Translations under genes and position numbers: made by a program | Notes under the pieces: model-generated | Seen by the model: only the letters and a program-made list of their open reading frames with translations | Databases searched by the model: none | Told to the model about the DNA's origin: nothing | Assembly: GCA_033220425.1 (NCBI GenBank) | Contig: CM065646.1 | Span: 937,501-1,001,500, forward strand | Origin: Lepraria neglecta | Taxonomy: Eukaryota; Ascomycota; Lecanoromycetes; Lecanorales; Stereocaulaceae | Length of the DNA: 64,000 nucleotides | Direction: 5' to 3' | Part shown: positions 36,060 through 48,106 of the stretch, piece after piece | How positions within the stretch are numbered: the stretch's first letter is position 1 | How the letters are laid out: every line of letters starts with the position of its first letter

Positions 36060-36069
36060 ATGATATCAA
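36060..36069. promoter_or_regulatory. candidate Cys3/MetR bZIP site (9/10)
   Basis: ATGATATCAA, 205 bp upstream of the PAPS reductase start, matches the ATGRYRYCAT consensus at nine of ten positions. Together with the site in front of ATP sulfurylase this supports shared sulfur control, by inference. Confidence 0.4.
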
Positions 36070-36669
36070 AATTACCACATCCGCCATACGAATTGCGTGC
36101 TTGCCGCTAAAAAGTCGGCTTCTGACAAAGCCAGGGGATTGATCCGGAGAACAAGGGAATCCCAACGACTATGATGGAATCACAAAATGCTATGGCCCAA
36201 TGACTTGCTCTTCACATTCATAACTTCTACCGTCTTTCAGCTGTGACACTGGACGCCTCTTGGGCAAGGAAACAGCTGAAGAAGCACGGAGGAATTTGCG
36301 GAGAACACGGAACCATCACCGCCTCCCCACATCTTGTGAGTGACGCAATACCATGCTTGGGAGGTAGGCTCTTAATGGCGCAATGAGTTGCGACATCAAT
36401 ACTTGCCTTTGGTTGTTTTTGACCCTCGGAAGCTTTTCGGCGAAGGCGTGATGTTCACTGCGGACATGAGGCCGGAGATGCGGCAAAAAAAAATAGAAAT
36501 CTACGGTGGTTCATAGAGTCTAATGCGCAAAAGTCTCGTCTCAAATAAGGAGTTCGGGATGCAAAGATGTAAAATCAGATCAAGTTTATGTTTGAATAAG
36601 AACACTCTTTGGTATCATAAATATCCCACACAGCGTTATATCCAACCGTTCTCATCAACAAAACCCAAA
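36070..36669. other. intergenic region
   Basis: Upstream side of met16 and 3' side of the next gene. An A tract lies at about 36484-36492. No gene seen. Confidence 0.4.
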
Positions 36670-39228
36670 TCATGAGCCATTGCCACGACCTCCCAATGAT
36701 CTCTCTAGACTACCCAATAAATCCTCTTCTCCGTCAGGGAAATATGTAGACTTCTCTCCAGCGGCTTCCTGACCAGCAGGGCCCTCCACAGCTGTAGGCT
36801 CGGCCATCCCATCCAGCGGATCATGTTCGACAGGAATCTGGGCATTGAATTGCGGAGGTTCAACTTGTGGAGCAGCCTCCACTGATATACGCTCAGCATT
36901 CGGGATGTGCTGCATGTCCGGCACCAGGGCTGGCTCAGCTTCCTCTGCGGCGTCAATTTGCGGCGGCAACTGAGCGGACAGTGGTAGATCTGGCGAGCTA
37001 GACATGCCCCTATCAATTGGCGTTGGAGGACTCATTGTAGGAGCTTTTGGGCTTAGATAGGGTGCCTGAGGTGCTTGAAGACCACTAAACGTGGTTTCAA
37101 TGGGTGTGGGTGGGCTCGGAGTCGGCGCTTTCGGGCTACTCGTAGGCCTTGTGAACGAGAATTTGCGTTCCGGTGTAGGCTCAGGCATGGGTTCGTTGAA
37201 TCGTTCAATCAGTGGCTTTGGCTCAGGCTCAGGCTCAGGCTCAGGTTCAGGTTGAGAAATAGCCTCAGCAACGTGTTCTGCAACAAGCTCTGCTGCAGCT
37301 TCCGAAATAGGTGCTGCTGAAGGTTCTGAGATGGGCGTTGCATAAAATTCTATACTTGGCTCGGGCAAAGCCTCTGCCATTGCCTCGTCTTCTTCTTTGG
37401 TCGTTAAAGCAGCCGTTGATTCTGCCTTCGGCTCGAGCTCAGCTGCTGGATGTGCCACTGTCTCGGCGTTTGTAGCTTCTGGCGCAGCTTCTGGCATCTG
37501 TTCCACATCGGTTTGGGCCACTGACTCCGTCAAAAGTTCAATTACTGGCTCTACGATACGGTCTGTCGTGGGCTCTTCGGCCATGCTTGTTAGATGATCT
37601 TCTAACATTTCTGTTATAGGATCTGCAGTAGCTTCTACCGCCGACTTAGGGATAACCTCTGTAGTTAGCTCTTCTAGAATTTCTGTTGTTTCTAGGACAT
37701 TCTCCGTCCGAGGATTGACTGGCACTTCTGCCGTGACCTCCAGCTTGATCGTGGCCGCTATTTCTGGCATAGCATAGGTCAGAGGTGGAGTCGTAGATAC
37801 ATTCGTAGTGTCCGGCACACATTCGCCCATGGGTTCGTCTAGCATTTCATCCATAGGCTCATCTAGCATCCCATCCATGGGCTCGTCTAACATTTCATTG
37901 GTGGCTTCTTTTGTAGGCTCGTCTACATGTCTGGTCATAGGCTCGGCGAGAGGTACTGTAGGGGGTTCGGTCGCTGGTGGTGGCATGTTCGATGGAGCGT
38001 GGACATCGATAGGGAAGGCTGTTCCAGGTTCGGGCCCAGTCTCGACTATTGCTGGCGGAGGAGGCTTCGTGGGTGACCTGGATGCGCTAGGCGAAGGCGA
38101 AACCTCCCCTTCCTCTCTGTCACCTTCTTCACCCTCCTCATCCTCGCTTCCTTCTTCACTACCCTCTTCGCCTTCTTGATCGCCTTCTTTCAGTAGTGAG
38201 TCATCACCCATCTCCGTATCGCCATTTGACGCCTCTTGCCCACCATTTGTGCTCTTGCCTTCTTCATTCTTGATTGTACCGTATGAGGCTCCATCAACTC
38301 CGTTGGCCGTGGGCATTCCGTCTGCTCCGGCAAAAGCAACCTTCTTCCTCCTGCCTCTTCCGGGGCCTTTGGGTTTCCTCTTCGGAGGTGGTGGTCTCCT
38401 CTTATTGATTGCGGGCACGCCTTGGTCCCCAGCAATGACCACACCCTCTGCGTTCACAACTCCGACACCCTCTACCACAGTTCCAGGCGCGGGTGCCTGT
38501 GTAGGGGTAGTCTCTTCCTCCACGACCTCACCGTCCACAGTCTGGCCCTCAGGAACAAGGACTTCCCAGACGGAGTTATTGCCCTCATTGTCAATCTTTC
38601 TGATCTTTGTCTTTCTCATCGGGGCTGTGCTGTTAATTGTTCCAAGTGCCCCACTGTGAACAGACGGGAGCCCTTTCCTTCTCTTGGCCAGAAATTCAGG
38701 CTCGGGTCCCTCTAGCTCCTTTGGCAGAACGGCCCACCTCTTCGCAACGAAACCAGTATCAAGTTCACCATCGGCATCCTCGTCTTCGCCAGGTTCCTTG
38801 TCATCGTCGAGTAGAGGGGTAGTCGGTTTCTTGGCTTGTGGCATCCGCGCAGCGCGTAGTAGGTCTTGACTCATGGGCGATAGCAGATGGGCGTCTCGAG
38901 GCAAGGGCAGTTCCTTCCATGTCAGGTTGCGCAGGCCTGCATTGTCTATGTTCTCCTTCTCGGGTGCCGCATTGACGTTGATCGCTTTCTTCCGCCAATG
39001 ACGGACAGGCAAGCCTTCAAAGACATCATGGTCGATTTGAGTACGCGCGGTACGGTTACCAGTGCGACTACTCCGATACTGTAATCCAGGATTTGTTAGC
39101 TTCCGGTGCAGTTCATTGTAGTTCCTGGGCAGTATAACGACTGTGTCTGAGCCCAAAGGGTGATCGACAGGGATGGGCGCAGAATGGTGGGGGAGCTGAT
39201 TGAATCTGGATGGCTTTCTGGATAACAT
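36670..39228 (-). CDS. disordered acidic nuclear-type protein
   Basis: An ascomycete-specific-looking protein of unknown function. The start used is ATG 39228 (MLSRKPSRFNQLPHHSAPIP), giving 852 residues. The N-terminal 230 residues look conserved (VDHPLGSDTVVILPRNYNEL, HWRKKAINVNAAPEKENI, FVAKRWAVLPKELEGPEPEF, LAKRRKGLPSVHSGALG). A basic AT-hook-like stretch follows (KRKPKGPGRGRRKKV). The rest is low complexity, very rich in E, P, T and S, with short repeats (MLDEPMD x3, and an EPEP run). A possible extra exon exists: 39577-39441 spliced with a GTAAGT donor to about 39345 keeps the frame and would add an N-terminal extension. Nuclear location is inferred from the basic patch. Confidence 0.7.
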   Translation of the reverse strand: MLSRKPSRFNQLPHHSAPIPVDHPLGSDTVVILPRNYNELHRKLTNPGLQYRSSRTGNRTARTQIDHDVFEGLPVRHWRKKAINVNAAPEKENIDNAGLRNLTWKELPLPRDAHLLSPMSQDLLRAARMPQAKKPTTPLLDDDKEPGEDEDADGELDTGFVAKRWAVLPKELEGPEPEFLAKRRKGLPSVHSGALGTINSTAPMRKTKIRKIDNEGNNSVWEVLVPEGQTVDGEVVEEETTPTQAPAPGTVVEGVGVVNAEGVVIAGDQGVPAINKRRPPPPKRKPKGPGRGRRKKVAFAGADGMPTANGVDGASYGTIKNEEGKSTNGGQEASNGDTEMGDDSLLKEGDQEGEEGSEEGSEDEEGEEGDREEGEVSPSPSASRSPTKPPPPAIVETGPEPGTAFPIDVHAPSNMPPPATEPPTVPLAEPMTRHVDEPTKEATNEMLDEPMDGMLDEPMDEMLDEPMGECVPDTTNVSTTPPLTYAMPEIAATIKLEVTAEVPVNPRTENVLETTEILEELTTEVIPKSAVEATADPITEMLEDHLTSMAEEPTTDRIVEPVIELLTESVAQTDVEQMPEAAPEATNAETVAHPAAELEPKAESTAALTTKEEDEAMAEALPEPSIEFYATPISEPSAAPISEAAAELVAEHVAEAISQPEPEPEPEPEPKPLIERFNEPMPEPTPERKFSFTRPTSSPKAPTPSPPTPIETTFSGLQAPQAPYLSPKAPTMSPPTPIDRGMSSSPDLPLSAQLPPQIDAAEEAEPALVPDMQHIPNAERISVEAAPQVEPPQFNAQIPVEHDPLDGMAEPTAVEGPAGQEAAGEKSTYFPDGEEDLLGSLERSLGGRGNGS

Positions 39229-39964
39229 GTTTGTTGTGCAGACAACTGAAGGGGGGTGAAAGAGGCATGTTGAAGCTTTTGTAGCATCAAATAAAAGACC
39301 CGGTGCTGTGGCGGCGAATTGAGGAGTGTGATGGATCACATCTGCAAGGTACAGTGAAGTACTCGCGCGCGATCGTCATAGCCTGGTGGTGTGTATGCAT
39401 GGTAATGTAATGAGAAGTACTGGACTTACAGGGGCCATGGTGCGCGAGACAAGCGCCCTCGGACTTGCACGAGACCGCAAAAGAAGCCTCTTGCAGGCTT
39501 GTCAGGGAAATTCGCGCACTTGATGTTTTGTACTTGGTTTGGTTACCTCCGAGGATGAAGCGAGTCTGACACGGCATGGCTGAAGAGGAAAAGGTCGGGT
39601 TCAACCAGCCTGAAGAAAGTCGAGAGGTCTTGGCAAGAGAACTGCAGCCGAAGCGCTGTCAACTTTAGACTTTGACGATTTCGCTCGATTTGGGGGCTGA
39701 TCATGCCCGAACATCCTGGCCCGTGTTGCTATCCAGACGGGGAACATGCTACTAATTTAGTTATCTCTAGGCACCAACAGCGCCGATCAGTATGTTTCCC
39801 CTCCTCCATATGCAAGCGAGGCACTCTGCAGCCTGTTTGCATTCTCACTCTCGCTTTCTCATGTCGTGCGAATGCCCTCTTCTTGCGTTGCTCGAAGTCT
39901 TTCTAATCCCTTCCTGAATTTTTTTTGGTGTAAATAATACTCTATATCCAATACATATACCGCC

Positions 39965-42151
39965 ATGGACCAGCCTTTCAAAAACGAACCTCTCTGGGTG
40001 CCGACTGGCGATGACAATCTACGTAGCGAATCTCCCACATCTAGAACGGACCGAAGACATTCTTCGTCGGCTAGTACTTCTACAGGTACCACAGGCGACA
40101 GCAGTGACACCTCTAATGGGCGTGGCCGCCGTTCACGACCCTCTGTGGCCTCGGCCTCTTCACAGCTACCCACAGTCCGTGAGAAGAACCAGCAGAGAGC
40201 TTTGTCGTTGAATTCCGTGAATAAGCCACCTAGTTTAGCCAAATTGGGTTCCGACGAGACTGTAGTCAGTTCGAAGAAGGTGAGACGGCCTTGTCTATAA
40301 CAGCTCTTTCTCTTGCTGACCCATCGCACTCTAGGTCTTGACCAACTTCAGCAAAGTAGCTACCCGAAATGTAGAGAAGGAAGAAGCCCGGCGGCAAAAA
40401 CTCGATCGGTATAACCAAGAGAACAATGGTCAGCGCGAAGTCTATAACCGACTGAAAAGATGGGCGGATGCAAAGGAAAAGGGAATTAAAGAACGTCTCC
40501 TGTCGTGGGTAGTGCCCAGCTATCGCCAGCCTCCTCTGCCACACATCGAAGAGTTGAAGTCTCTGGCTCGCCATTACTATACTCCGCGCTCCGAGTTGAG
40601 GTGCCATGTTTGCGATTTTGGCGAAGGTCGAGCGGAGCACAAGATGGTCGATCTCGGACAACTCGAAGAGTATTGGCAGACGAAACCTGCGTGGGTAGAT
40701 GTGCGGTGGATCCATGCTCCGCTTGGAATCGGTCTGACACACAGTTCGGTGGAAGACATCTTTCTTCACGATGGTCCGACCGGCCGTGAATTCGAAGCTG
40801 CAGCACGTTCTGGCTGGCCATACATGGAAACAGAAGTTCTGAACTTCCGGCATCGTGATAATTCCCAAGAGATGCGTGACGTTTACTTGCTACTTCACAA
40901 AAAGGAGGCACTCCTCCAGGACCTTAATGAATCAACCTGGAAAGCAGATCAGAACGCCAGCTTGCATAGTGATGTTGATTGGAGAGCTGATCATATGGCC
41001 TTGGACCCCAATTACTGGACTATGGTAGCTTCGGACATGCCATGGCAGCTTTCTGAAGGGCTTGCCATGGGCACCGGGGGTTCGCCCAAGGGTGGGTTTC
41101 GAGAAATCAACCGCCATATCGACAAGCAGATCTTATCTTCGCACCCGTTCTACAAGGATGCTCTGCTTGTCAGAAACCCTTTCCGAACATTTCATCGTTC
41201 TGACGGGTTCTTGTTGACCCTTTCCCCTATGGCTGGTATCAATTATTTAGATAAGCACTTCAGCAGGTATCTCGCTGAGCCAATCGACGCAATATTCGAC
41301 AACGATGATGCTAGTGCGGTCGGACATGTTTACCAGGCCTTTGCAGAACAAGGCACAAGCACTTGGCATCGACGGACCGTCGAATGGTTCCTCGTCTACC
41401 TGATCTCCGAGGTAGGGGTAACCCCTCACAGCCTCCGGCAAGGCCACAACGCGCCCGCCATGGAGACTGCGTACTCATCAGTCATCCAAGATTTGAAGCG
41501 ACGGCGATACGACACATGGCAACCCAACAAGACTGTACAACTCGTTCGCGAATATCTGAGCGGTATCGACGAATTGACCACCATAAGAGTTAATTTTACA
41601 AAGAAGGTAGAGTTCTTCACGGTCATGCAACAAGATGTCAAGAAACATGAGGCAGATGACACGCGGATGCGCAAGGCTCCAGACAATCCCGATGGAGAGT
41701 CGTCCATAGAACGGGTATCATGGGCATTAAAAATGGTCGAGGAACAACTAAACGTTTTCGACAGGCTTTTGCTTGACTTGAAGCAATCAATGGACGCTGT
41801 AAGCCTACTTTTTCTGTACTACTTGATCTATTCACTAACACAAACTAGCTCTTCCAGCTCCGCTCTATTGAGCAAAACGAACTCGCCATCGTTTCCGACT
41901 CGCAGAACAAAGCTATCATGGTTTTCACCGTCGTGACTGTAATCTTCCTCCCTCTGTCTTTCTTCACCAGCTACTACGGCATGAATCTTAGCGGCATCGT
42001 CAACACGGTCAAAACTGAAGGCTACTTTTGGAAGGTGTGCGGCTCTGCGACTTTGCTCATCGTCCTTTTTACTGCATTGAGCGCTTTCAGGCATCAACTT
42101 AGGAGAGTCATGAGGAGTAGGATGATGAAGAGACCATCACTCATGGTCTGA
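39965..42151 (+). CDS. CorA-type Mg2+ transporter
   Basis: Three exons: 39965-40279, 40335-41798 and 41849-42151. The long N-terminal cytoplasmic part starts Ser/Thr rich and then is helical; the C-terminus has two transmembrane helices (AIMVFTVVTVIFLPLSFFTS and the segment around FWKVCGSATLLIVLFTALSA) with the CorA signature YGMN between them (SYYGMNLSG). The coiled coil before it (LFQLRSIEQNELAIVSDSQN) fits the stalk helix. Fungal CorA relatives of this length work at the plasma membrane or vacuole; location is not resolved. Introns keep frame. No breaks. Confidence 0.88.
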
Positions 42152-42674
42152 TTCCGAGAAGAGGAGGACTACCATGAGGCCCCACGATCATGATTCAATG
42201 CATTTTTGGCTTCGACTATCATTCAATTCTGGAGACCATAGCGCTTGAACCCTTGATTTTGGCTTGGTGCTTTCATTTGCAGCGTTCCAGCGACATTTGA
42301 GTTTTTGGGCACTCAATGGGACGACGACAATATGGCTGATGTTGGGATTTATGGGCGTTTTGTGTATGGCAATCTTGGACGTGGTGTATCTAGGGTAGCC
42401 TGGACAGAGCAACAAATAATCATCTCCAACATGGTTCGAATCGTTGGTAGTACGAGACCGAGCCTCTACCCTCCAGACCCGTAGAGATTGTGAGCAAGGA
42501 ACGACAGATATTGCCCAAACGCAGCAACAGGTCGGTTTATGCTTTGGAAGCAATTTGCTGGGATAGCTGAATATGTTACAATATCTTCACGAATTCTATG
42601 TTTGACTAACGAGGGTAAATCCCATATGATACAAATGATCAACCCTCCAACGCCAAATGGGTAGGTGATCAAGC

Positions 42675-43268
42675 TCATTCCGTGGTCTGCCGTACTATGC
42701 CTCCTTCCTTGCCCGTCTGCTTCCCCTGCAAAGCCATTAGCTCAGACGTATAGCCATAGCTGGAAATTGTGCATACCGTCTTCTGCCCCTCCACCACTAA
42801 TCGATCGAGCTGAAAGAATTGGCTGACTACCGTTTGTCTCTGCAACACGCACCAAAGTCAGCGAATATCTTCTCACCACCCCCCGGTCCCCCTTCATTTC
42901 TCCCCTCTTCCTTCTGCTACTCCCATTGCCATCCCTCCACCATCCTCCTTGTCCCAAGTGTACGCACCTTCATCATCTGCAACTCCTTCAACCCCCGCTG
43001 TATCAACTCCTGCACCTCCCTTTCCCCCAACCTTTTATCGTGGTTCTCGCGAAAAGCGTCTTTTGTTCTCCGTTTGGCGTACTCGCGGAAATTGTAGGCG
43101 GCGAATTGGGAGGATTGTCGGAGTAAGGAACGAAACTGTGCGGGATCATGAGGATTAGCAAACGTTTGATCGAGAGGAGAATCGAGGGGGCGTGGAATTA
43201 GCTCTATAGAATCGTACCAGTGATCGTGCTTGGAAAGCTGTTTCCCCGGATGTCAAGGTCATTGACAT
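42675..43268 (-). CDS. isd11: ISD11 (LYRM4), Fe-S cluster biogenesis
   Basis: Mitochondrial matrix LYR protein that stabilises cysteine desulfurase Nfs1. The gene is made of four short exons and is easy to miss: 43268-43218 ([17 protein letters not shown]), 43135-42968 ([20 protein letters not shown] ... [18 protein letters not shown]), 42839-42777 ([20 protein letters not shown]) and 42725-42675 ([19 protein letters not shown]). Introns start GTACGA, GTGCGT and GTATGC and end in AG; all joins are in frame and total 110 residues, the family's usual size. The [20 protein letters not shown] block is diagnostic. The LYR motif is LFR here (SL|FR across the first intron). Confidence 0.92.
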
Positions 43269-43703
43269 CCTCGGGTGTGAGTGAAACGCTGAATGCGCTG
43301 ATGTGTTAGAAGTAGCAAAGTCGCTAGGTATTGGGAGTCTCTATCACGGCGTAAGGTGGGTGAGTATGAATTTTTAGACTGGTAAAGGTCAGGATATGTA
43401 ATGAGCTTTCAGTGTTTGCTCGATTTGCTAGTGTATGATGAAATCTTGGCACTATCGCGGAAAAACACCGCGATATCAGATGAATTTTTGTGAAGGTTGA
43501 TGCTGGTCATGATTTCATGAATAAGAGCGCGAGCTTGTAGGTAATGAGTAGATGATCTTCAGTGGCAAGAGCTTGTAGTCAGGAGCTACAATGTGCAAAG
43601 CACACTTTCCCTAGCTACCACGCATTTTTGTCCGTTAATCGCCGAATTGATGTGCACCGTCACGTCCTGGCCCCCCCGGAATTGCTGCTCATATTGCTCC
43701 CTT

Positions 43704-45006
43704 CTAAGCAGTACGCGGGCTCTCTGCACGGACACCCGAACGAACCCCTTCCTCCCAGCTCACGTATCTAGAGCTATCATCTCCTTGTGGTTCAACCTCC
43801 CCTTCAAAGTATCCTGGGACATCATTCACGAGCTGGAAAAAGGTAAGCATGCTCTTATAGGCACGCGGCATGATGCATTCGGTGAACGTTGCTTCTCCGG
43901 AAGAGAAGCAGTTGCAGCCGAGTTGTGCGCGGCCGTAAAGGGGTGTCTCGACTGGCTCGTTGTGGATGAGGTAGGCGCGCGCGCGCTGTTGAATATACAG
44001 CATATCAGTAAACACGTAGAGTGCTGGCGTAGGATTGAAACATACCTTGCTCCAAAACTCCTTGAACCTTCCATTCTGGACCTGATCTCCAACAGACCAC
44101 ACGAATCCCATTCCCACACACATTGCCCTCACCTTCCCCTCCCAACGCTCCCAATTCTGATCCAAGTATTCCACCGCTTCCTCAGCTCCCTCGCCAATCC
44201 CAATGATATCAATGGCAACATCGCCCCTCGCCAGCTTCTCCACGGCCGTAAAAACGCTTGCCACATGTTCTTTCACTCCCTCGTTCCCCGGGATATGGTT
44301 CTTGATAGCATCGATTCTCGTCGGCCCACTCACACCTGTTTTCCTGGGCAAGCCGTTCCAGGTCGCCATTGTCATGGCACGCTGACCACGGCGGTTCCAG
44401 AGCAGCTGGCCAAGATTGGCAATCACGATCGCAGTATCTGCTCCCTCCTTGCCAGATTGTATGTTGTGTACGAAGTCGAGAGCTGAGCCGGACGCAATGG
44501 ACTCTTGACCAATGATACGATAGGCGAAGATGCCGAGATCTTGCGTTGATTCGCCGAAATAGAGTACCAGACGCTTTGCAGTAGCGAGGTTGGAAGATGT
44601 CAGGATGGGGACGTGAGGGTCTGTGGGTCCTGCGTTCAAGGGAAGCAGTGTATTCTCAAGGCCGGCGGCTTGGAAACGCGGGGCGAGTTCACGGCGGATG
44701 CAGGCTATAGAGTGTTAGTGAGAGCTGAGACTGGGATCCAAGTGGTGTGGGGAAAGACTGACTGTCCATAGCCTCGCGCTGTACTTCACGAACGCGTTCA
44801 TTCTTGCTGATAAAGAAGTGAAACTCTTGCTCAGGGTTTGCGATAGAGCGGATTTGATCCTTTTCGTTGATGGAGTAGCTGAGTTCGGATTAGCACTAAT
44901 GCCTCGGTGAGATACTGTGTTGTGCTGGATGGACTTACCCTAGCTTCTCAAGGTCTGCTGGAAACTCAGGATCCTTTGGCAGACTGCTGCTCAAGCGGCG
45001 AAACAT
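43704..45006 (-). CDS. Arb2-domain protein
   Basis: Start ATG 45006 (MFRRLSSSLPKDPEFPADLE), then GYSINEKDQIRSIANPEQEF and HFFISKNERVREVQREAMDT, then CIRRELAPRFQAAGLENTLL. The middle has an alpha/beta-hydrolase-like fold: LVLYFGESTQDLGIFAYRII, IVIANLGQLLWNRRGQRAMT, VAIDIIGIGEGAEEAVEYLD. This is the Arb2 domain, found in the argonaute siRNA chaperone complex of fission yeast and in human FAM172A. A 60-nt intron that would stay open lies at about 44043-43984 (GTATGT...CAG). The 3' end is less sure; another donor occurs near 43770. RNA-silencing role is by family only. Confidence 0.75.
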
Positions 45007-46904
45007 GGTGACAGTGGTACTAAACAGATTGTGTGGCCAGTGAAAGTGTCCTCAAGAAGCATAAGATAAGATGAAGAGTGTTGATTGTAAAGATGATCAA
45101 GTGAGACTGCGAAGGATATTTTGGTATTAGTGTCGACTATCGAGGAAGGAGAGCCGATGTTGAAGAAACATCAAATTCTTCATGCGGCCAGCCGAACTTA
45201 TAGTAACCTGCGTAAAGTGAAGATCATGTAGAGTGAATATTGCTGCTGAAAAATGAACAGAATGGCTAGGATTGCCGGATGAATTAGTGTTCCAGATCCG
45301 TCCTTATTCTTCCGATGTTGCCATGCCTGAACGCCTCGATATGCTCCTTTATGTACATAGGATTGCTCCATCACCAACTAGCTTTCTTCACTCCGGGTAT
45401 ATTTCCCTCGAGAGCGTTCATCCTAAAGGGGAACTGCGCATTCATATCAGTGGCTGATTACGATGATGTAGCGCCCATGTAGACATACTCTTGCCATCCT
45501 GAAGTCCTTCAACACACCGCGTGATTTGCCTCCTTCTATGCACCTATTGTTTATCTGTGTAGACCTCGTGTAGCAATGCATCTGGGATAGCTGTAGTTGC
45601 GCTTGGGCGCGCGCTCGTTGTGGTAGGGTGGTGTTGCGGATTATGTAGCGGAGGGCTTGTCTGTAGGAACGCAGAGCAATTAGTACACCACAAGACCAGG
45701 GAGAATTGATGAACAGAATTGCTAATCCCCAGTGGGGTTGTAGCGAGTCTTTGCAAGGTTTTAGCTATACCTTTGAGTCTCATACTGCTCGAATACTTTT
45801 CTAGGAGGCGTTAGCAACAAAGGGAGCTTGCTTTGGCAAACGTTGCTTACCGTTTCGTATGATCTCGAAGGACTCTGACATTGATGAAGCAGCTGAGGTC
45901 CAGCTTTTTGGATCGGAATTGAGACATTGCACTCGATGCCGATTGACTTGGGATCATTCTACAATGTTCAAGAACCAAGTGGTGAAGGTACCCCATTGCT
46001 TAGTAATCATCGATATTCAGTCAACTCTACTTCACTTGCGTCATTAGGCAACGCAAGACTACGGCATATCCTTGGGTGTCTTCATTATTAACGCGTAACC
46101 TCTACCGCCCATTCTACACATTGTGCCTGTATCAATTCGCTCTAGAACAGAGTAGCGGTAAAAGCCAAGCAATCCTCAATTTTAGGGTCGTCACCATTAG
46201 AAAAAGCACAGAATTGGAGGGTCATCAAATAGTATATTTACTCATACAAGTTCACTTGATGGAAGAAGCAAGGCGTCATCTTCTTTGAAAAATCAGGGTT
46301 TTCATTATAGACAATTGCTCTAATCCAGGCTGCACCTAACGCTCGTTCAAGTTAGTGCGGAGTCATCATCTATCGAATTATATAGAGGTGGATGATAAGA
46401 TTGCCGAAAACCAATTGGCCAAAAGTCGGTCTAGAACGGGCATCAAGATGTGGCCATGGATCTGTACATCGATTGATGTTCTAGGTTAAAACTCCAAAAA
46501 TATTTACATTCTAGGTTACAATCTCGTCAGCATGCTGTTTCTGCTGAAAGCGCTTTTCTTCATTCAAACATCGGCGATCCCAGCTTGCAAGATTCTCTCA
46601 TTCCCTGTGAAACGGTCTCACCAACCATTCCATGATCGGTTAAGGGGGATCCTTCCCCCTCTTCCGCGTCCAACTTAGTCCACCTCGACGTATTCTACTC
46701 CTAAGACCACCTGTAACTCTACCTCCCAGCTATGGAGAGCGTTAGATTACTAGCGATTCTTTGCCGGTAGAACCGAGGAACCGATGGCGAACCTTATTAA
46801 AACCATATTAAAGTACTCTTCGGGGCTGCGACTACCCATTATCCAACATCTAATCATTCTGGACCAGTTCTTAGGGACTCGCCCAAAGGACAAAACGCAG
46901 CCCT

Positions 46905-47073
46905 AGGTGATTGCAATTGACGGACTGGATACGAATGCCGTCCAAATGATGATCGCCAACCTGCATCACTTTCTAACAAGAGACCTTGGACGCACTGTCC
47001 GCATCGTAGGGTCAGAAACCGATTTCGGTTCAGAAGATGAAGACATTCCACAACTCTCTCTACCGTCCCCCTA
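46905..47073 (+). other. protein-like open frame, unassigned
   Basis: After an AG acceptor-like CCCTAG at 46900-46905, a frame reads VIAIDGLDTNAVQMMIANLH then HFLTRDLGRTVRIVGSETDF and stops at TAG near 47073. It looks like a real internal exon or a remnant, but no upstream exon or family was found. Confidence 0.2.
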
Positions 47074-47485
47074 GCTAAAAACGACAGTGTTCCCACCTGC
47101 CTGCACCGCTTGCTTCTAGCTTGAATCCTAGAAACGGTCTCGTGGAGCCGGATGAGCGTAAGCCGGAAAGCGACGTGGACGCAGGAGCCCGAAGCTGCCT
47201 GTCTGTGATACAAAATGCCCTTAATCTGATCTTTGAGTCGTAGGGAGTAAGCAAGAGAAGAGGAAGAGGGGTTTGGATGTGAACACAGCGTACCACCACT
47301 AATTGATCTGTTTCCCAATTATCAATGAGTACATGTAGGAGTTAACGTAAACATAAGTTCAAAATTGATGAGGACGAGATAACCTCGCATCCCGTCTTAG
47401 CACTCACCATTCAAGCGAAAGAGTACGAAAAGGGCAACGACCGTAAAAGTCGAGATTGTCATTGAGGTGTGTGTAGACTCTACCT

Positions 47486-47962
47486 TTGAGATCCAGGCTG
47501 AGATGGAGACTGATCCGTACCTTGCAGTGTAAAGCGTTGAAACACGGGCTTAGCAATGAGCGCATTCTTGGTCAGGAAGTGTCAATAGATTTGCTTGAAG
47601 TGGCATCAACACTCATGCATTACAAGAAGGGCATGCACAAGTACACAATAAGTAAATGGTCAAATGAGTCACAGCAGGACCAAACGAAAGCCTCTAAGTC
47701 CTACCTGATCTCGTGGCATCATCTGAAATGCTACATTAGCCGCTTTGTGGTCACCGAAGATTACCTTGCGCATCTCGAAGATACCAGAGAGCTTCGCAAG
47801 CAACGGCCCACTCATCTACAGCGAACATGCAGTTATAAGAATCTAAGGAACTCAGAGGAACTTGTTGAGGTTGCGACAATAAATGTGCGTATAGCAATAG
47901 AGATGCTGTCAAGCTATAATAGTCCAGCGACTTTAAGAATTGCAAAAAGACTATTATACTAG
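47486..47962 (+). other. 158-codon open frame without ATG, unassigned
   Basis: Open from a TTG codon to TAG 47960-47962; the first ATG is internal (HYKKGMHKY region). The composition is Lys/Ser rich and helical. No family recognised. It may be a remnant. Confidence 0.2.
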
Positions 47963-48106
47963 CTCATATGAACCGAAGCCAGGTTGATTTGATTGAGTAA
48001 ACAGATTCGACCACGAACTCAACCACCAAACGCACTGAATGTTCCAGGCGCGCTCGTAAAAGCCCACTGCTTTGCAGACTTTAACGGCAATGTTTTCGCA
48101 TATAGC

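Noticed and set aside
37075-38179. Plus-strand frames opposite the disordered acidic protein
   Set aside because: Simple antisense images of Glu/Pro/Thr repeats.
42433-42442. GGTTCGAATC, a tRNA T-loop-like string
   Set aside because: Flanking bases do not form the T-arm stem, and no acceptor or anticodon arms can be placed.
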